DNA from: an uncultured Faecalibacterium sp.
GTDB taxonomy: Bacteria; Bacillota; Clostridia; Oscillospirales; Ruminococcaceae
DNA: 64,000 nt
Assembly: GCA_934503275.1 (NCBI GenBank)
Contig: CAKSVD010000003.1
Span: forward strand, 124,001-188,000
Direction of reading: 5' to 3'
Under the pieces are notes generated by a model that was not told the DNA's origin, searched no databases, and worked only from the letters and a program-made list of their open reading frames with translations. Shown piece after piece: positions 28,630-40,300 of the stretch. A program made the position numbers and the translations under genes. The stretch's first letter is position 1. Each line of letters opens with the position of its first letter.

Positions 28630-29163
28630 ATTATCGCTACCGCTGGAAAGTCGAAGGAACTGGAGATCAACGGCCAGATCCGTGATCGTGAAGTTCGCCT
28701 GATCGGAGCAGACGGCGAGCAGAAGGGCGTTGTCACCATTCAGGTGGCCATGCGCGCTGCTGAGGAGGCCGGCCTCGATCTGGTCAAGATCGCACCGCAG
28801 GCTGTACCGCCTGTGTGCAAGGTGCTGGACTACGGCAAATACCGTTTTGAACAGCAGAAGAAGGAGAAGGAAGCCAAGAAGAACCAGAAGGTGGTCGAAG
28901 TCAAGGAGACCCGCCTCTCGCTCAACATTGACACCAACGACTTCAACACCAAGCTGAACCAGACTGCCAAGTTCCTGGCAGCTGGCCATAAGGTGAAGGT
29001 TTCGATCCGTTTCCGCGGCCGTGAGATGGCGCACAGTGCTCTGGGTGCCGACGTGCTCAAGCGCTTTGCCGAGGCTCTGCCGCAGGCAAGCATGGACAAG
29101 CAGCCGGTTCTGGAGGGACGCACGATGTCCATTCTGCTGATCCCGAAACCCAATAAGGACTAA
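28630..29163 (+). CDS. infC: Translation initiation factor IF-3
   Basis: 177 residues. The N-terminal domain starts IATAGKSKELEINGQIRDREVRLIG; the linker helix and the C-terminal 30S-binding domain (FLAAGHKVKVSIRFRGREMAH) follow. IF-3 prevents subunit joining and proofreads start codons. The best start is an ATT at 28630 with GGAGGTG 6 nt upstream. ATT is the rare start typical of infC, through which IF-3 represses its own synthesis. Nearby ATG codons upstream add nonsense sequence and lie inside the attenuator. Confidence 0.95.
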   Translation: MIATAGKSKELEINGQIRDREVRLIGADGEQKGVVTIQVAMRAAEEAGLDLVKIAPQAVPPVCKVLDYGKYRFEQQKKEKEAKKNQKVVEVKETRLSLNIDTNDFNTKLNQTAKFLAAGHKVKVSIRFRGREMAHSALGADVLKRFAEALPQASMDKQPVLEGRTMSILLIPKPNKD

Positions 29164-29181
29164 TTTTAGGAGGAAACTAAA

Positions 29182-29385
29182 ATGGCTAAGATGAAACTGA
29201 AGACGCACTCCGGCGCTAAGAAGCGCTTTAAGCTGACCAAGAACGGCAAGATCAAGCGCGGCCACGCATTCCGCAGCCACATCCTGACCAAGAAGACCAC
29301 CAAGCTGACCCGTGGCTACCGTCAGCCCAGCTACGTTGATAAGACCAACGCAGCTACCATCAAGAGCATGCTGCCCTACGCCTAA
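29182..29385 (+). CDS. rpmI: 50S ribosomal protein L35
   Basis: 67 residues, very basic, with the family start [19 protein letters not shown] and the central [19 protein letters not shown] lies before the ATG, 18 nt after infC. It is a standard component of the infC-rpmI-rplT operon. Confidence 0.98.
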   Translation: MAKMKLKTHSGAKKRFKLTKNGKIKRGHAFRSHILTKKTTKLTRGYRQPSYVDKTNAATIKSMLPYA

Positions 29386-29440
29386 GAGCGAGCCGCAGGT
29401 ACACAAAACTTTCTACGAGATACTAAAGGAGATATAAAAA

Positions 29441-29791
29441 ATGGCACGTATCAAAGGCGCAACCATGACCCACAAACGTCGTAAGAAGATGCTGAAGCTG
29501 GCCAAGGGCTTCTACGGCTGCAAGAGCAAGCACTTTAAGATGGCCAAGCAGCAGGTCATGAAGAGCGGCAACTACGCTCTGGCTGGCCGCCGCATGAAGA
29601 AGCGTCAGTTCCGCAACCTGTGGATCTGCCGCATCAACAACGCAGTTCGTCCTCTGGGCATGAACTACTCCACCTTCATGGCTGGCCTGAAGAAGGCAGG
29701 CATCGAGCTGAACCGCAAGATGCTGTCCGAGATGGCCATCAACGATCCCAAGAGCTTTGCCGCTCTGGTCGAGACCGTGAAGAACGCCTGA
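29441..29791 (+). CDS. rplT: 50S ribosomal protein L20
   Basis: 116 residues, matching L20 over its whole length ([14 protein letters not shown], the [13 protein letters not shown] segment, [20 protein letters not shown]). It is an early assembly protein that binds 23S rRNA and, in this operon type, also represses its own mRNA. GGAG lies 10 nt before the ATG. Confidence 0.98.
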   Translation: MARIKGATMTHKRRKKMLKLAKGFYGCKSKHFKMAKQQVMKSGNYALAGRRMKKRQFRNLWICRINNAVRPLGMNYSTFMAGLKKAGIELNRKMLSEMAINDPKSFAALVETVKNA

Positions 29792-29809
29792 TAAAGACTT
29801 TGCATCGTG

Positions 29810-29840
29810 ACGCCCGCGCGTATACGCGGGCGTCCGTTTT
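29810..29840 (+). terminator. Terminator after rplT
   Basis: ACGCCCGCG (29810-29818) pairs with CGCGGGCGT (29825-29833), then CCGTTTT. Confidence 0.8.
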
Positions 29841-29880
29841 GTATCCGGGCATTTTTTGCGGCCAGGGAAACAAGGCAACG

Positions 29881-29926
29881 GGGCAGCGCCCTGCCGCAGA
29901 AATCTGCGGCAGACGCTGCCCTTTTT
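29881..29926 (+). terminator. Second terminator between rplT and the rRNA methylase
   Basis: GGGCAGCG (29881-29888) pairs with CGCTGCCC (29914-29921). An inner CTGCCGCAG/CTGCGGCAG stem extends the hairpin, and TTTTT follows. It may back up the first terminator or attenuate the next gene. Confidence 0.75.
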
Positions 29927-29973
29927 CTATTGTATCCAAAGCAAAAGCATACACACCTGTTCGGGAGGAACTC

Positions 29974-30756
29974 ATGGACGAAAAGATCACCAGCCGGGAA
30001 AATGCAAAAATAAAATACGCCTGCCGCCTTGCCTCCGGTGCAGCATTCCGCCGCACCGAGGGGCGCTTTCTGGCCGAGGGGCGCAAATTGTGCCCGGAGC
30101 TTGCCCGGGGCGCAGAACTGGAGACCCTGTTTTATACCGAAAATGCGCTGGAAAAGTGCCCGGAACTTGCCGCTTTGCCGGGCGAGCATTATCTGGTAGA
30201 GGATCATGTGGCGGACAAGCTGGCAGATGTGGGCACCCATCAGGGCGTGTTCGGGGTGTTCCGCACCCCGGTGCACACCTTGGAGGAGGTGCGCCCCGGC
30301 GGGCGGTATCTGGCGCTGGAACGGGTGCAGGACCCCGGCAACGTGGGCACCCTGCTGCGCAGCGCTGCGGCCTTTGGCTTTGACGGCGTCATCCTGAGTG
30401 AGGGCTGCGCCGGCGTCTACGCCCCCAAGACCCTGCGCGCCTCCATGGGCGCGGCGGTGCGCATCCCGGTCATCGAGACCGGTGCCATGCCGCAGGCCAT
30501 CGCTCTGCTGCGGGAAAAAGGCATCACCTGCCTTGCGGCGGCGCTGTACCAGTCCCAGCCCCTCAGCGCGGCAAAGGCCGGGTATCCCGGCGGCGTCTGC
30601 GTGGTCATCGGCAGCGAGGGACAGGGCCTGACCGATGAGACCATCGCCGCCTGCAACAGCACGGTGCGCATCCCCATGACCGACCGGGTGGAAAGCCTGA
30701 ACGCCGGGATCGCGGGCAGCATCCTGCTGTGGCATTTCCGGGAGGAAAGCCTGTGA
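29974..30756 (+). CDS. TrmH/SpoU-family RNA 2'-O-methyltransferase
   Basis: 260 residues. An N-terminal RNA-binding domain (ENAKIKYACRLASGAAFRRTEGRFLAEGRKL) precedes a SPOUT knot domain with the three signature motifs: LALERVQDPGNVGTLLRSA, VVIGSEGQGLT and IPMTDRVESLNAGIAGSILLW. It uses SAM to methylate a ribose, probably in 23S rRNA. The ATG at 29974 has GGGAGGAA upstream. The stop overlaps the dprA GTG by 4 nt. Confidence 0.92.
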   Translation: MDEKITSRENAKIKYACRLASGAAFRRTEGRFLAEGRKLCPELARGAELETLFYTENALEKCPELAALPGEHYLVEDHVADKLADVGTHQGVFGVFRTPVHTLEEVRPGGRYLALERVQDPGNVGTLLRSAAAFGFDGVILSEGCAGVYAPKTLRASMGAAVRIPVIETGAMPQAIALLREKGITCLAAALYQSQPLSAAKAGYPGGVCVVIGSEGQGLTDETIAACNSTVRIPMTDRVESLNAGIAGSILLWHFREESL

Positions 30757-31880
30757 CCGGGCAGACCAGCCTGTTCCCGCCGGAACCTGCACCTGACCCG
30801 CTGCTGTGCTGGCTGTGGCTGTCGCAGGTGCTGGGGCCCGCCAGTCTCCACGCCGGAAAGGTGCTGGACGCCTTTGGCGGTGCACAGGAGGCATGGGAGG
30901 CGCGGGAGGCCGAGGAGTTCCGACAGGCGGCAGGGGATATAGCCTTTAAGCGTGCAGCGCAGCTGGATGCAGAAAGCTTCCACACGCTGGTGATGCAGTG
31001 CGATGCCCTGCGGGTGCGCATCCTGCCCTTTGACGACCCGGACTACCCGCTGGCCTTTTCCCGCATTCCGGATATGCCGCTGGTGCTCTACTGCACCGGC
31101 GACCCCCGCTGGCTCAACGAGCCCGGGGCGGTGGGCATCGTGGGCAGCCGCAAGCCCACGGAATACGGCCTGAACGCGGCGGCGGATATCGGCGGCGAAC
31201 TGGCAAAAAACGGAGCCATCATCGTCAGCGGTCTGGCCGATGGGCTGGACAGCGCCGGACACCGGGCAGCGGTGAAGAACGACTGTCCCACCGTTGCGGT
31301 GATGGGCGTACCCATCGACCGCACCTACCCGGCAGCCAATGCCGCTCTGCGGCAGCAAATCGAGCGCAAGGGCTGCGTTATCAGCGAATACCCGCCATAC
31401 AGTGAATATGTTGGCCCTAGCTGCTTTTTGCAGCGCAACCGGCTTATTGCGGCGCTTTCCTCGGCGGTACTGGTGGTGGAGGCGCGGGAAAAAAGCGGCA
31501 CCATGTCCACCGTTGCACACGCCGAGCGCTACGGCAAGCCGGTGTACGCCGTGCCGGGCAGCATCTACTCCCCAAACTCGGCGGGCACGAACGGCCTGCT
31601 GCGGGACGGACGAGCCCGGGCGGTGGCCGGCGCTGCTGACCTGCTGGCGGCGCTGGGTTTGCACGCCCGGCAGACGGCACCGGCGGCCGCAAAGCAGCCT
31701 GCACCCCTGAGCGATACCGAACGCCGGGTGCTGGCGGGCATCGGGCCAAAGCCCGTGGGCATCGAGGAACTGTGCGTGAGCACCGGCCTGCCCATGTCCG
31801 TGCTGCTGGGCACCCTGATGAGGCTGGAACTCACCGGCCGGGTGTACAAGCAGCCGGGGCAGCGGTATGTGCTGCGGTAA
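30753..31880 (+). CDS. dprA: DNA-processing protein DprA
   Basis: 375 residues. It protects incoming single-stranded DNA and loads RecA during natural transformation, but is also kept by many species not known to be competent. The Rossmann-like core begins GIVGSRKPTEYG and continues through IVSGLADGLDSAGHRAA to NRLIAALSSAVLVVEAREKSGT. A C-terminal winged-helix (about 310-375) is present. The GTG start at 30753 overlaps the upstream stop, coupling it to the rRNA methylase gene. Confidence 0.95.
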   Translation: MTGQTSLFPPEPAPDPLLCWLWLSQVLGPASLHAGKVLDAFGGAQEAWEAREAEEFRQAAGDIAFKRAAQLDAESFHTLVMQCDALRVRILPFDDPDYPLAFSRIPDMPLVLYCTGDPRWLNEPGAVGIVGSRKPTEYGLNAAADIGGELAKNGAIIVSGLADGLDSAGHRAAVKNDCPTVAVMGVPIDRTYPAANAALRQQIERKGCVISEYPPYSEYVGPSCFLQRNRLIAALSSAVLVVEAREKSGTMSTVAHAERYGKPVYAVPGSIYSPNSAGTNGLLRDGRARAVAGAADLLAALGLHARQTAPAAAKQPAPLSDTERRVLAGIGPKPVGIEELCVSTGLPMSVLLGTLMRLELTGRVYKQPGQRYVLR

Positions 31881-31992
31881 AATTGTGGAATATTTCCGCT
31901 GGTAAAGCACACAACAGCTGTGGTACAATAATATGAGCGAAGAACCGTGCATCCCCTTGGGGGCACGTTGCAGATAGAGGAGAAAAGAAGAA

Positions 31993-34077
31993 ATGGCGAA
32001 ACTGGTTATCGTGGAGTCGCCTGCAAAGGCGAAAACCATCGGCAAATATCTGGGCGATGACTACGAGGTCACCGCCAGCATGGGTCATATCCGCGATCTG
32101 CCCGCATCTCAGCTGGGCATTGATGTGGAGCATGGCTATACCCCGCAATACATCAGCATCAAGGGCAAGGAAAAACTCATCAAGGAGTTGAAGAGCAAGG
32201 CCAAACACGCCGACGGCGTGCTGCTGGCGACCGACCCGGACCGCGAGGGCGAGGCCATCAGCTGGCATCTGGCAAACATTCTGGGGCTGGACCCCCACGA
32301 GCCCAACCGCGTCACCTTTGACGAGATCACCAAAAAGGGCGTGAAGGAGGGCATGGCCCACCCCCGCGCCATCGACGAGGATCTGTTCAACGCCCAGCAG
32401 GCACGCCGCGTGCTGGACCGTCTGGTGGGCTACAAGCTCAGCCCGTTTCTGTGGCGCAAGGTGCGCCGCGGCCTGTCCGCAGGCCGTGTGCAGAGCGTGG
32501 CAGTGCGGCTGATCGACGACCGGGAAAAGGAGATCGAAAACTTCAAGCCAGACGAATACTGGAACGTGGACGCCACCTTGGGTGCCGGGCACAAAAGCTT
32601 TGTGGCACGCCTTGCTACGGACGCCAACGGCAAAAAGCTGCTGCCCAAAAGCGAGGCCGAGGCCCGCGCCATCGAGAAGGGCTTGGAGGGCGCAAGCTAT
32701 GTGGTGAGCGAACTCAAGCGCGGCAAGCGTGCAAAGCAGCCCACCCCGGCCTTTATCACCAGTACCCTGCAGCAGGAGGCCTCCCGCCGCTTGGGCTTTA
32801 CGGCTACCCGCACCATGCGCGCCGCCCAGACGTTGTACGAAGGCGTGGACATTGCCGGGCATGGCACCATGGGTCTGATCACCTATATGCGTACCGACAG
32901 TCTGCGCATCTCGGACGAGGCTGTGGCCGCTGCCAAGGAGTATATCGCCGGAGCCTACGGCGAGGCGTATATCTGCCCCTATAAGCGCACATGGAAGACC
33001 AAAAGCGCCACGGCAGCACAGGACGCCCACGAAGCCATCCGTCCCTCTGTGCCCTCCCTGACCCCGGATGAGGTGGACAAAAGCATCAGCGGCGATACCG
33101 CAAAGCTGTACCGCATGATCTGGAGCCGCTTTATGGCCAGCCAGATGGCAGACTGCCAGCAGGACACCGTGTCGGTCACCGTCAGCGCGGCGGATTACCA
33201 CTTCAAGGCCAGCGGCTACACCGTGACCTTTGACGGATTTACCGCCCTGTACGAGGAAGCTACCGACGAAAAGGAAAAAAAGGAAACCAACCTCCCCCCG
33301 CTGGAACAGGGACAGGTGCTCAAGCTGCGGGAACTGAAGAGCGAGCAGAAGTTTACCCAGCCGCCCGCCCGCTATACCGAAGCTACCCTCATCAAGGCGC
33401 TGGAGGAAAACGGCATCGGCCGTCCCTCCACCTACGCGCCCATCATCACTACCATCATCGACCGCGGTTATGTGGAGCGCGACCAGAAAAAGCTTAAGCC
33501 CACCCTGTTGGGCCGGGCTGTGGACGGGCTGATGCTGGAACAGTTCCCCCACATCGTGGACGTGGACTTCTCCGCGCAGATGGAGAAGAATCTGGATAAG
33601 GTGGAAAGCGGCAAGGCCGACTGGCGCAAGACCGTGGACGACTTCTATCAGGGCTTTGAAGCCAGTCTGGAGCAGGCCGAAAAGAACATGGAGGGCAAAA
33701 AGGTCAAGGTGCCGGACGAGCCCTCCAGCGAGGTGTGCGACCTGTGCGGCCGCCCTATGGTCATCAAAGTGGGCAAGTACGGCAAGTTCCTTGCCTGCAG
33801 CGGCTTCCCGGAGTGCCGGGGCACAAAGCGCCTCGTCAAGGACACCGGCGGCATCTGCCCCAAGTGCGGCAAGGGACGTCTGCTGGAACGCAAGAGTTCC
33901 AAGGGACGCATCTACTACGGCTGCGAGCGCTACCCGGACTGCGATTTTATGACTTGGGATATGCCCGTGGCTACCAAGTGCGAAAAGTGCGGCAGCACCC
34001 TGTTCCGCAAGGGCGGCAAGCTGTACTGCGCCAAGGAGGGCTGCGGCTTTGAGATGCCGGTGCCCAAAAAGGATTAA
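31993..34077 (+). CDS. topA: DNA topoisomerase I
   Basis: 694-residue type IA topoisomerase that relaxes negative supercoils. The Toprim domain starts LVIVESPAKAKTIGKYLG and contains the DPDREGEAISWHL acidic motif. The active-site Tyr is in GLITYMRTDSLR. The C-terminus has three zinc-binding Cys4 modules (about 580-690: CDLCGRPM, CPKCGKGR, CEKCGSTL). The length and domain set are normal. It is separated from dprA by 112 nt, which include a TACAAT -10 candidate. Confidence 0.97.
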   Translation: MAKLVIVESPAKAKTIGKYLGDDYEVTASMGHIRDLPASQLGIDVEHGYTPQYISIKGKEKLIKELKSKAKHADGVLLATDPDREGEAISWHLANILGLDPHEPNRVTFDEITKKGVKEGMAHPRAIDEDLFNAQQARRVLDRLVGYKLSPFLWRKVRRGLSAGRVQSVAVRLIDDREKEIENFKPDEYWNVDATLGAGHKSFVARLATDANGKKLLPKSEAEARAIEKGLEGASYVVSELKRGKRAKQPTPAFITSTLQQEASRRLGFTATRTMRAAQTLYEGVDIAGHGTMGLITYMRTDSLRISDEAVAAAKEYIAGAYGEAYICPYKRTWKTKSATAAQDAHEAIRPSVPSLTPDEVDKSISGDTAKLYRMIWSRFMASQMADCQQDTVSVTVSAADYHFKASGYTVTFDGFTALYEEATDEKEKKETNLPPLEQGQVLKLRELKSEQKFTQPPARYTEATLIKALEENGIGRPSTYAPIITTIIDRGYVERDQKKLKPTLLGRAVDGLMLEQFPHIVDVDFSAQMEKNLDKVESGKADWRKTVDDFYQGFEASLEQAEKNMEGKKVKVPDEPSSEVCDLCGRPMVIKVGKYGKFLACSGFPECRGTKRLVKDTGGICPKCGKGRLLERKSSKGRIYYGCERYPDCDFMTWDMPVATKCEKCGSTLFRKGGKLYCAKEGCGFEMPVPKKD

Positions 34078-34089
34078 AGGAAAGACTAA

Positions 34090-35466
<1,377 letters not shown>

Positions 35467-35495
35467 GGCAAACCACCTGAAAGGAGAAAACAGGT

Positions 35496-36509
35496 ATGAA
35501 GATCATTGTGGACATGATGGGCGGCGACAACGCCCCGCTGGCTGTTCTGGAAGGCGCCGCACAGGCCGTTAAGGAGTACGGCGTGCAGCTTATCGGCGTG
35601 GGCAACGAGGCGCTGGTGCGCAAGACCGCCGCCGAGCACAACATTCCGCTGGACGGCATCGAGCTGGTGAACTGCACCGAGACCATCGAGATGTGCGACG
35701 AGCCCGCCCGCGCCGTCCGTCAGAAAAAGGATTCCTCCATCGTGGTGGGTCTGAATATGCTCAAGGAGGGCAAGGGCGATGCCTTTGTTTCTGCCGGCAG
35801 CACCGGTGCGCTGCACGTTGGCGCAAGCCTCATCGTGCGCACTTTGCGGGGCGTCAAGCGCCCGGCACTGGCTACCATGGTGCCCGCAAAGCAGCAGGCT
35901 TATCTGCTGCTGGACTGCGGCGCCAATGTGGAGTGCCGCCCGGAGATGCTGGCCGCCTTTGCGGTCATGGGCAGCTGCTATGTGAACAAGGTAGAGGGCC
36001 GCAAGAGCCCCAGCGTGGCGCTGGCCAACAACGGTGCCGAGGAGAGCAAGGGCACCCCCGTGCTGCGGGACGCACACCAGCTGCTCAAGACCACCCCGGG
36101 CATCCGCTTTGTGGGCAATATCGAGCCGCGTGATGTGCCCAACGGCGCGGTGGACGTGGTGGTCTGCGACGGCTTTACCGGCAATGTCATCCTCAAACTG
36201 ACCGAGGGCGTGGCAAAGATGCTGCTGGGTATGCTCAAGCAGATGTTCCTTGCAAACCTTGGCGGCAAGCTGGCTTATCTGCTGCTCAAGAGCGGAATTA
36301 CCGACCTGAAGCACCAGATGGACAGCGAGGAGTACGGCGGCGCACCCTTCCTTGGCGCAAAGCAGCCGGTCATCAAGGCACACGGCTCCTCTAAGGCCAA
36401 GGGCATCAAAAACGCCATCCGGCAGGCAAAGATCTGCGTGGAGAACGATCTGTGCGGCACCATGCAGTCCGCACTGGACGAACTGGCCGCAGCACAGCCG
36501 AAGGAATAA
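35496..36509 (+). CDS. plsX: Phosphate acyltransferase PlsX
   Basis: 337 residues. It converts acyl-ACP to acyl-phosphate for phospholipid synthesis, working peripherally at the membrane. The family start is MKIIVDMMGGDNAP; FVSAGSTGALHVGASLIVRTLRGVKRPALA and VCDGFTGNVILKLTEG follow. GGAG lies before the ATG. In many Firmicutes plsX is followed by acpP and rnc. Here the acpP position is occupied by an inverted repeat and rnc follows. Confidence 0.96.
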   Translation: MKIIVDMMGGDNAPLAVLEGAAQAVKEYGVQLIGVGNEALVRKTAAEHNIPLDGIELVNCTETIEMCDEPARAVRQKKDSSIVVGLNMLKEGKGDAFVSAGSTGALHVGASLIVRTLRGVKRPALATMVPAKQQAYLLLDCGANVECRPEMLAAFAVMGSCYVNKVEGRKSPSVALANNGAEESKGTPVLRDAHQLLKTTPGIRFVGNIEPRDVPNGAVDVVVCDGFTGNVILKLTEGVAKMLLGMLKQMFLANLGGKLAYLLLKSGITDLKHQMDSEEYGGAPFLGAKQPVIKAHGSSKAKGIKNAIRQAKICVENDLCGTMQSALDELAAAQPKE

Positions 36510-36629
36510 AACCCTCTCCGGCAGTGCCTTGCGGCACTGCCACCTCTCCCGAAGGGGCGAGGTTTGAGAGGTAGAAGATCAAAAAGCTCCCCTCTCGGGG
36601 GAGCTGGCGCGTAAGCGCCTGAGAGGGTT
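36510..36629. repeat. Inverted-repeat element with AACCCTCTC ends
   Basis: Bounded by AACCCTCTC (36510-36518) and its complement GAGAGGGTT (36621-36629). Inside are GGCAGTGCC/GGCACTGCC (36520-36541), a CCTC/GAGG hairpin near 36544-36562, AGCTCCCC/GGGGAGCT (36585-36605) and GGCGC/GCGCC around a GTAA tetraloop (36606-36619). It looks like two copies of one hairpin unit in opposite orientation. A single unit is found at 46379-46430. Confidence 0.75.
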
Positions 36630-36658
36630 CAATTTTATTCAAGGGAGTAAAAACGACC

Positions 36659-37333
36659 ATGAGCCATCAGTTGGAAACTATCATCGGTTACAAATTCAAA
36701 AACCCGGAACTGCTGGAGACCGCGCTTACCCACACCAGCTACGCCAACGAGAGCCGCACCCCGGTCAAGCACAACGAGCGGCTGGAATTTCTGGGCGACA
36801 GCGTATTGCAGATCGTGTCCGCAGACTACCTGTTCCACGCCTACGCCGACCGCCCGGAGGGCGATCTGACCCGCATCCGTGCCAGCCTTGTCAGCGAGGG
36901 TGCGCTGTTCCAGTTCGCACAGGAGATCGACCTTGGCGAGTATCTGCGTCTTGGCCGCGGCGAGGAGCGCTGCGGCGGCCGCACCCGCCCCAGCGTGGTG
37001 TCGGACGCCTTCGAGGCCGTTATTGCTGCCTTGTATCTGGACGGCGGCATGGAGGTGGCGCGCAAGTTCATCCTGCCCTTCATCACAGAGGGCAAGCACG
37101 CTGAGGCGGACTACAAGACCCGCCTGCAGGAGATCGTGCAGCAGAACCCGGAAGAGCGCCTGAGTTATGTGGTGGAAAGCGAGTCCGGCCCGGACCACGA
37201 CAAGCATTTTGTGGTGGCGGTGCGCTTTAACTCCGACCGCGTGGCGCGGGGCGAGGGGCGCAGCAAAAAGGCTGCCGAGCAGTGCGCCGCCAAGGAAGCA
37301 CTCAAGCTGCTGGGCGTGATAAAGGAAAAGTAA
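36659..37333 (+). CDS. rnc: Ribonuclease III
   Basis: 224 residues. It cleaves double-stranded RNA in rRNA and mRNA processing. The signature ERLEFLGDSVLQIV and the second acidic cluster VVSDAFEAVIAALYLDGG form the endonuclease domain (about 1-150). A C-terminal dsRNA-binding domain follows (about 155-222, ending GEGRSKKAAEQCAAKEALKLL). It is joined head-to-tail with smc with no gap. Confidence 0.97.
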   Translation: MSHQLETIIGYKFKNPELLETALTHTSYANESRTPVKHNERLEFLGDSVLQIVSADYLFHAYADRPEGDLTRIRASLVSEGALFQFAQEIDLGEYLRLGRGEERCGGRTRPSVVSDAFEAVIAALYLDGGMEVARKFILPFITEGKHAEADYKTRLQEIVQQNPEERLSYVVESESGPDHDKHFVVAVRFNSDRVARGEGRSKKAAEQCAAKEALKLLGVIKEK

Positions 37334-40300
37334 ATGGTATTCAAGGAACTGGAGATCCAGGGCTTTAAAAGTTTTCCCGATAAGGTAAAAATCAGCTTTG
37401 ATACCGGCGTTACCGGCGTGGTGGGACCCAACGGCTCCGGCAAGTCCAACCTTTCGGACGCAGTGCGCTGGGTGCTGGGCGAGACCAGTTCCCGCCAGCT
37501 GCGTGCTGCCGGCAAGATGGAGGATGTCATCTTTGGCGGCACCCGCAAGCGCAGCCCCATGGGCTTTGCGCAGGTGCGGCTGACGCTGGACAACGCCGCC
37601 CACACGCTGGATGTGGACGCGGACGAGGTGACCATCGGCCGCAAATACTACCGATCCGGCGACAGCGAGTACACCATCAACGGGCAGGTATGCCGTCTGC
37701 GGGATGTGTACGAGCTGCTGCTGGATACCGGCATCGGTCGGGACGGCTATTCGGTCATCGGGCAGGGACGCATTGCGGAGATCGTGGCAGCCAAAAGCAG
37801 CGAGCGCCGCGAGATCTTTGAAGAGGCCTGCGGCATTGCCAAGTACCGCTACCGCAAGACCGAGGCCGAGCGCCGCTTGGCTGCGGCGGGCGAGAATCTG
37901 GAGCGTCTGCGGGACATCCTTGGCGAACTGGAAAGCCGGGTGGGCCCGCTGGAAAAAGAAAGCGCCAAGGCGCAGAAGTTTCTGGAACTGAGCGCCCAGC
38001 GCAAAACGCTGGAGGTGACCCTGTGGACCGATGGGGTGCACCGTGCCCGGGAAGCCGTGCGCCAGCAGGTGCGGGACTACGAGACCGCCCAGACCGATTA
38101 CGAGCGTTTTGACCGGGAGACCAAGGCCGCCGAGCAGGAGGCTGAGGAGATCCGTATGCAGGCACAGCAGCTGACGGTTGCTGTCGAGCGCCTGAATGGG
38201 GATATCCGCAGCATCACCCAGCAGATCAGCGGCTCCGAAAGCCGCATCGCCGTGCTGGAAAACGATATTCTGCGCAACGACGAGAGCGCGGCTTCCCTGC
38301 AGCAGGAGATCGCCGCCGGGCAGCAGGACACCGCCGAAGCAGACGCCGCCTTGCAGCGCCACCGTGCCGTGGCAAAGACCATGGAGGCAGCGGGCGAAAA
38401 GCTTGCGGCAGAGATCGAGGCGCTGAACGCAGAACTCGCCCGGCTGGCAGATGCCAGCACCGCCAGCGGTGCCCGCAAGGATACGGTGCGCACAGAACTT
38501 GCCGACCGCACCGCAAAGCGCACCGAGGCACAGGTGGTGCAGGCTGCCGCCGAAGCCGCCGGAGATACCGCCCGGCAGCGTCTGCCCGCGCTGGAGCAAA
38601 GCGCCCGGGACGCCGCCGCACAGCTGGAAGAGACAAAGCAGGATCTGGCTGATACCGTAAAGTACCGCCAGACATTGGAAGAAAACGAAAAGCAGCTGGG
38701 CAACATCCGCTCCGGTCTGGAACTCAAGCTGCGCAGCCGCAAGGCCGCGCTGGACGAAGCCGATGCCGCCGAGCAGCGGCTTGGCAGGGAACTGGATGCC
38801 GCCCGGCAGCGCCTTTCGGTGCTGCGGGAACTGGAAAAGAACATGGACGGCTACCAGAACTCGGTGCGTGCGGTCATGCGCGCCGCCGGGGCCCGCCGTC
38901 TGCGGGGGGTTCTGGGGCCGGTATCCACCATCCTGAAGGTGGAGCCCGGGTGTGAGGTTGCCATCGAGACCGCGCTGGGCGGTGCGCTGCAGAACATCGT
39001 GGTGGAAAACGAAGCCGCTGCGAAAGCTGCCATCGCCCTGCTGCGCAATGACCATGCGGGCCGTGCCACCTTCCTACCACTGGATACCGTGCAGCCCGGT
39101 GCGTTCCGGGGACGGCTGTCCGGCACGGCACGGTTGGCCTCTGCACTGGTGCAGGCCGACCCACGGTACGAGAATATCGTCTCGAACCTGCTGGGGCGCA
39201 TCATCGTGGTGGAGGATATCAACGAAGCCTCCCGCGTGGCGCGGGACAACGGCTACCACAACAAGGTGGTCACCATGGACGGACAGGTGATCAATGCAGG
39301 CGGCAGCTTTACCGGCGGCAGCGTGCAGCGCAGCGCCGGTCTGTTCACCCGCAAGCAGGAGATGGAGGAGTTGCGCCTGAAAGCGGCGAAGCTGCAAAAG
39401 GACTGCATTGCCGCACAGGAAAAGACCGACCAGTGCAAGGAGCAGACGGATGCGTTGCAGGCAGAACTGACCGCCACCGCCAGTGAGCAGATCACCGCCG
39501 CCAACGACCGGGTGCGTGCAGAGGCCGAACAGAAGCGGCTGGAAGCTGCCGCCGCCCAGCTGGAAACTGCCGTGCAGAACGCACAGCAGCAGATGGACGC
39601 CCTGCAGGCTGCGTTGAACGACAGCCGCGCCAAGGCCGATGCCGCCGCCTTGCAGCAGGCAGAACTGACGGCGCAGATCGAGCAGCTGACTGCCGAACTG
39701 AGCCGCATCGCAGAGGGCAGCGACAGTTTTCTGACCCAGCAGAACCAGCTGGCACAGGCACTCAGCGCCAAGCGGCTGGAGCAGGTGACCCGCCGCAAGG
39801 ACGCAGAACTGGCCTACAGCCAGATCGCCGCGCTGGAGCAGCGCGCCAAGGACGCTGCTGCCCGCCGCACTGCGCTGGAAGAAAGCCTTGCCGCCCTTGC
39901 CGCCCGCAGCGAAGCCTGCCGCACCGAGATCGCAGCCATCCGCAAGGCCAAGACCGACAGCCAGACCACCATCACCCAAAAGGAACAGGCCATCCGCGAA
40001 GCCACCGAAAAGCGGCTTGCCTGCCAGCAGAAGGAAACGGAAGCACTGGCAAAAGCCCGCACCGCCTCCGACAGCCGCGAGGAGATGGGCCGGGAGATGG
40101 CGCGCCTTGCTGAGCGCAAGGCCGCTGCCGAGGCCGAGTACGACCAGACCGTGGCAAAGCTGTGGGACGAGTACCAGCTCTCGGTCAGTCAGGCCGAGCA
40201 GCTGTGCGTGGAGTTCGACAGCCTGACCGCCTTGCGGGCACAGGTGGCCGACCTGCGCAGCAAGATCCGCGCCCTTGGCAGCGTGAATGTGAGCGCCATC

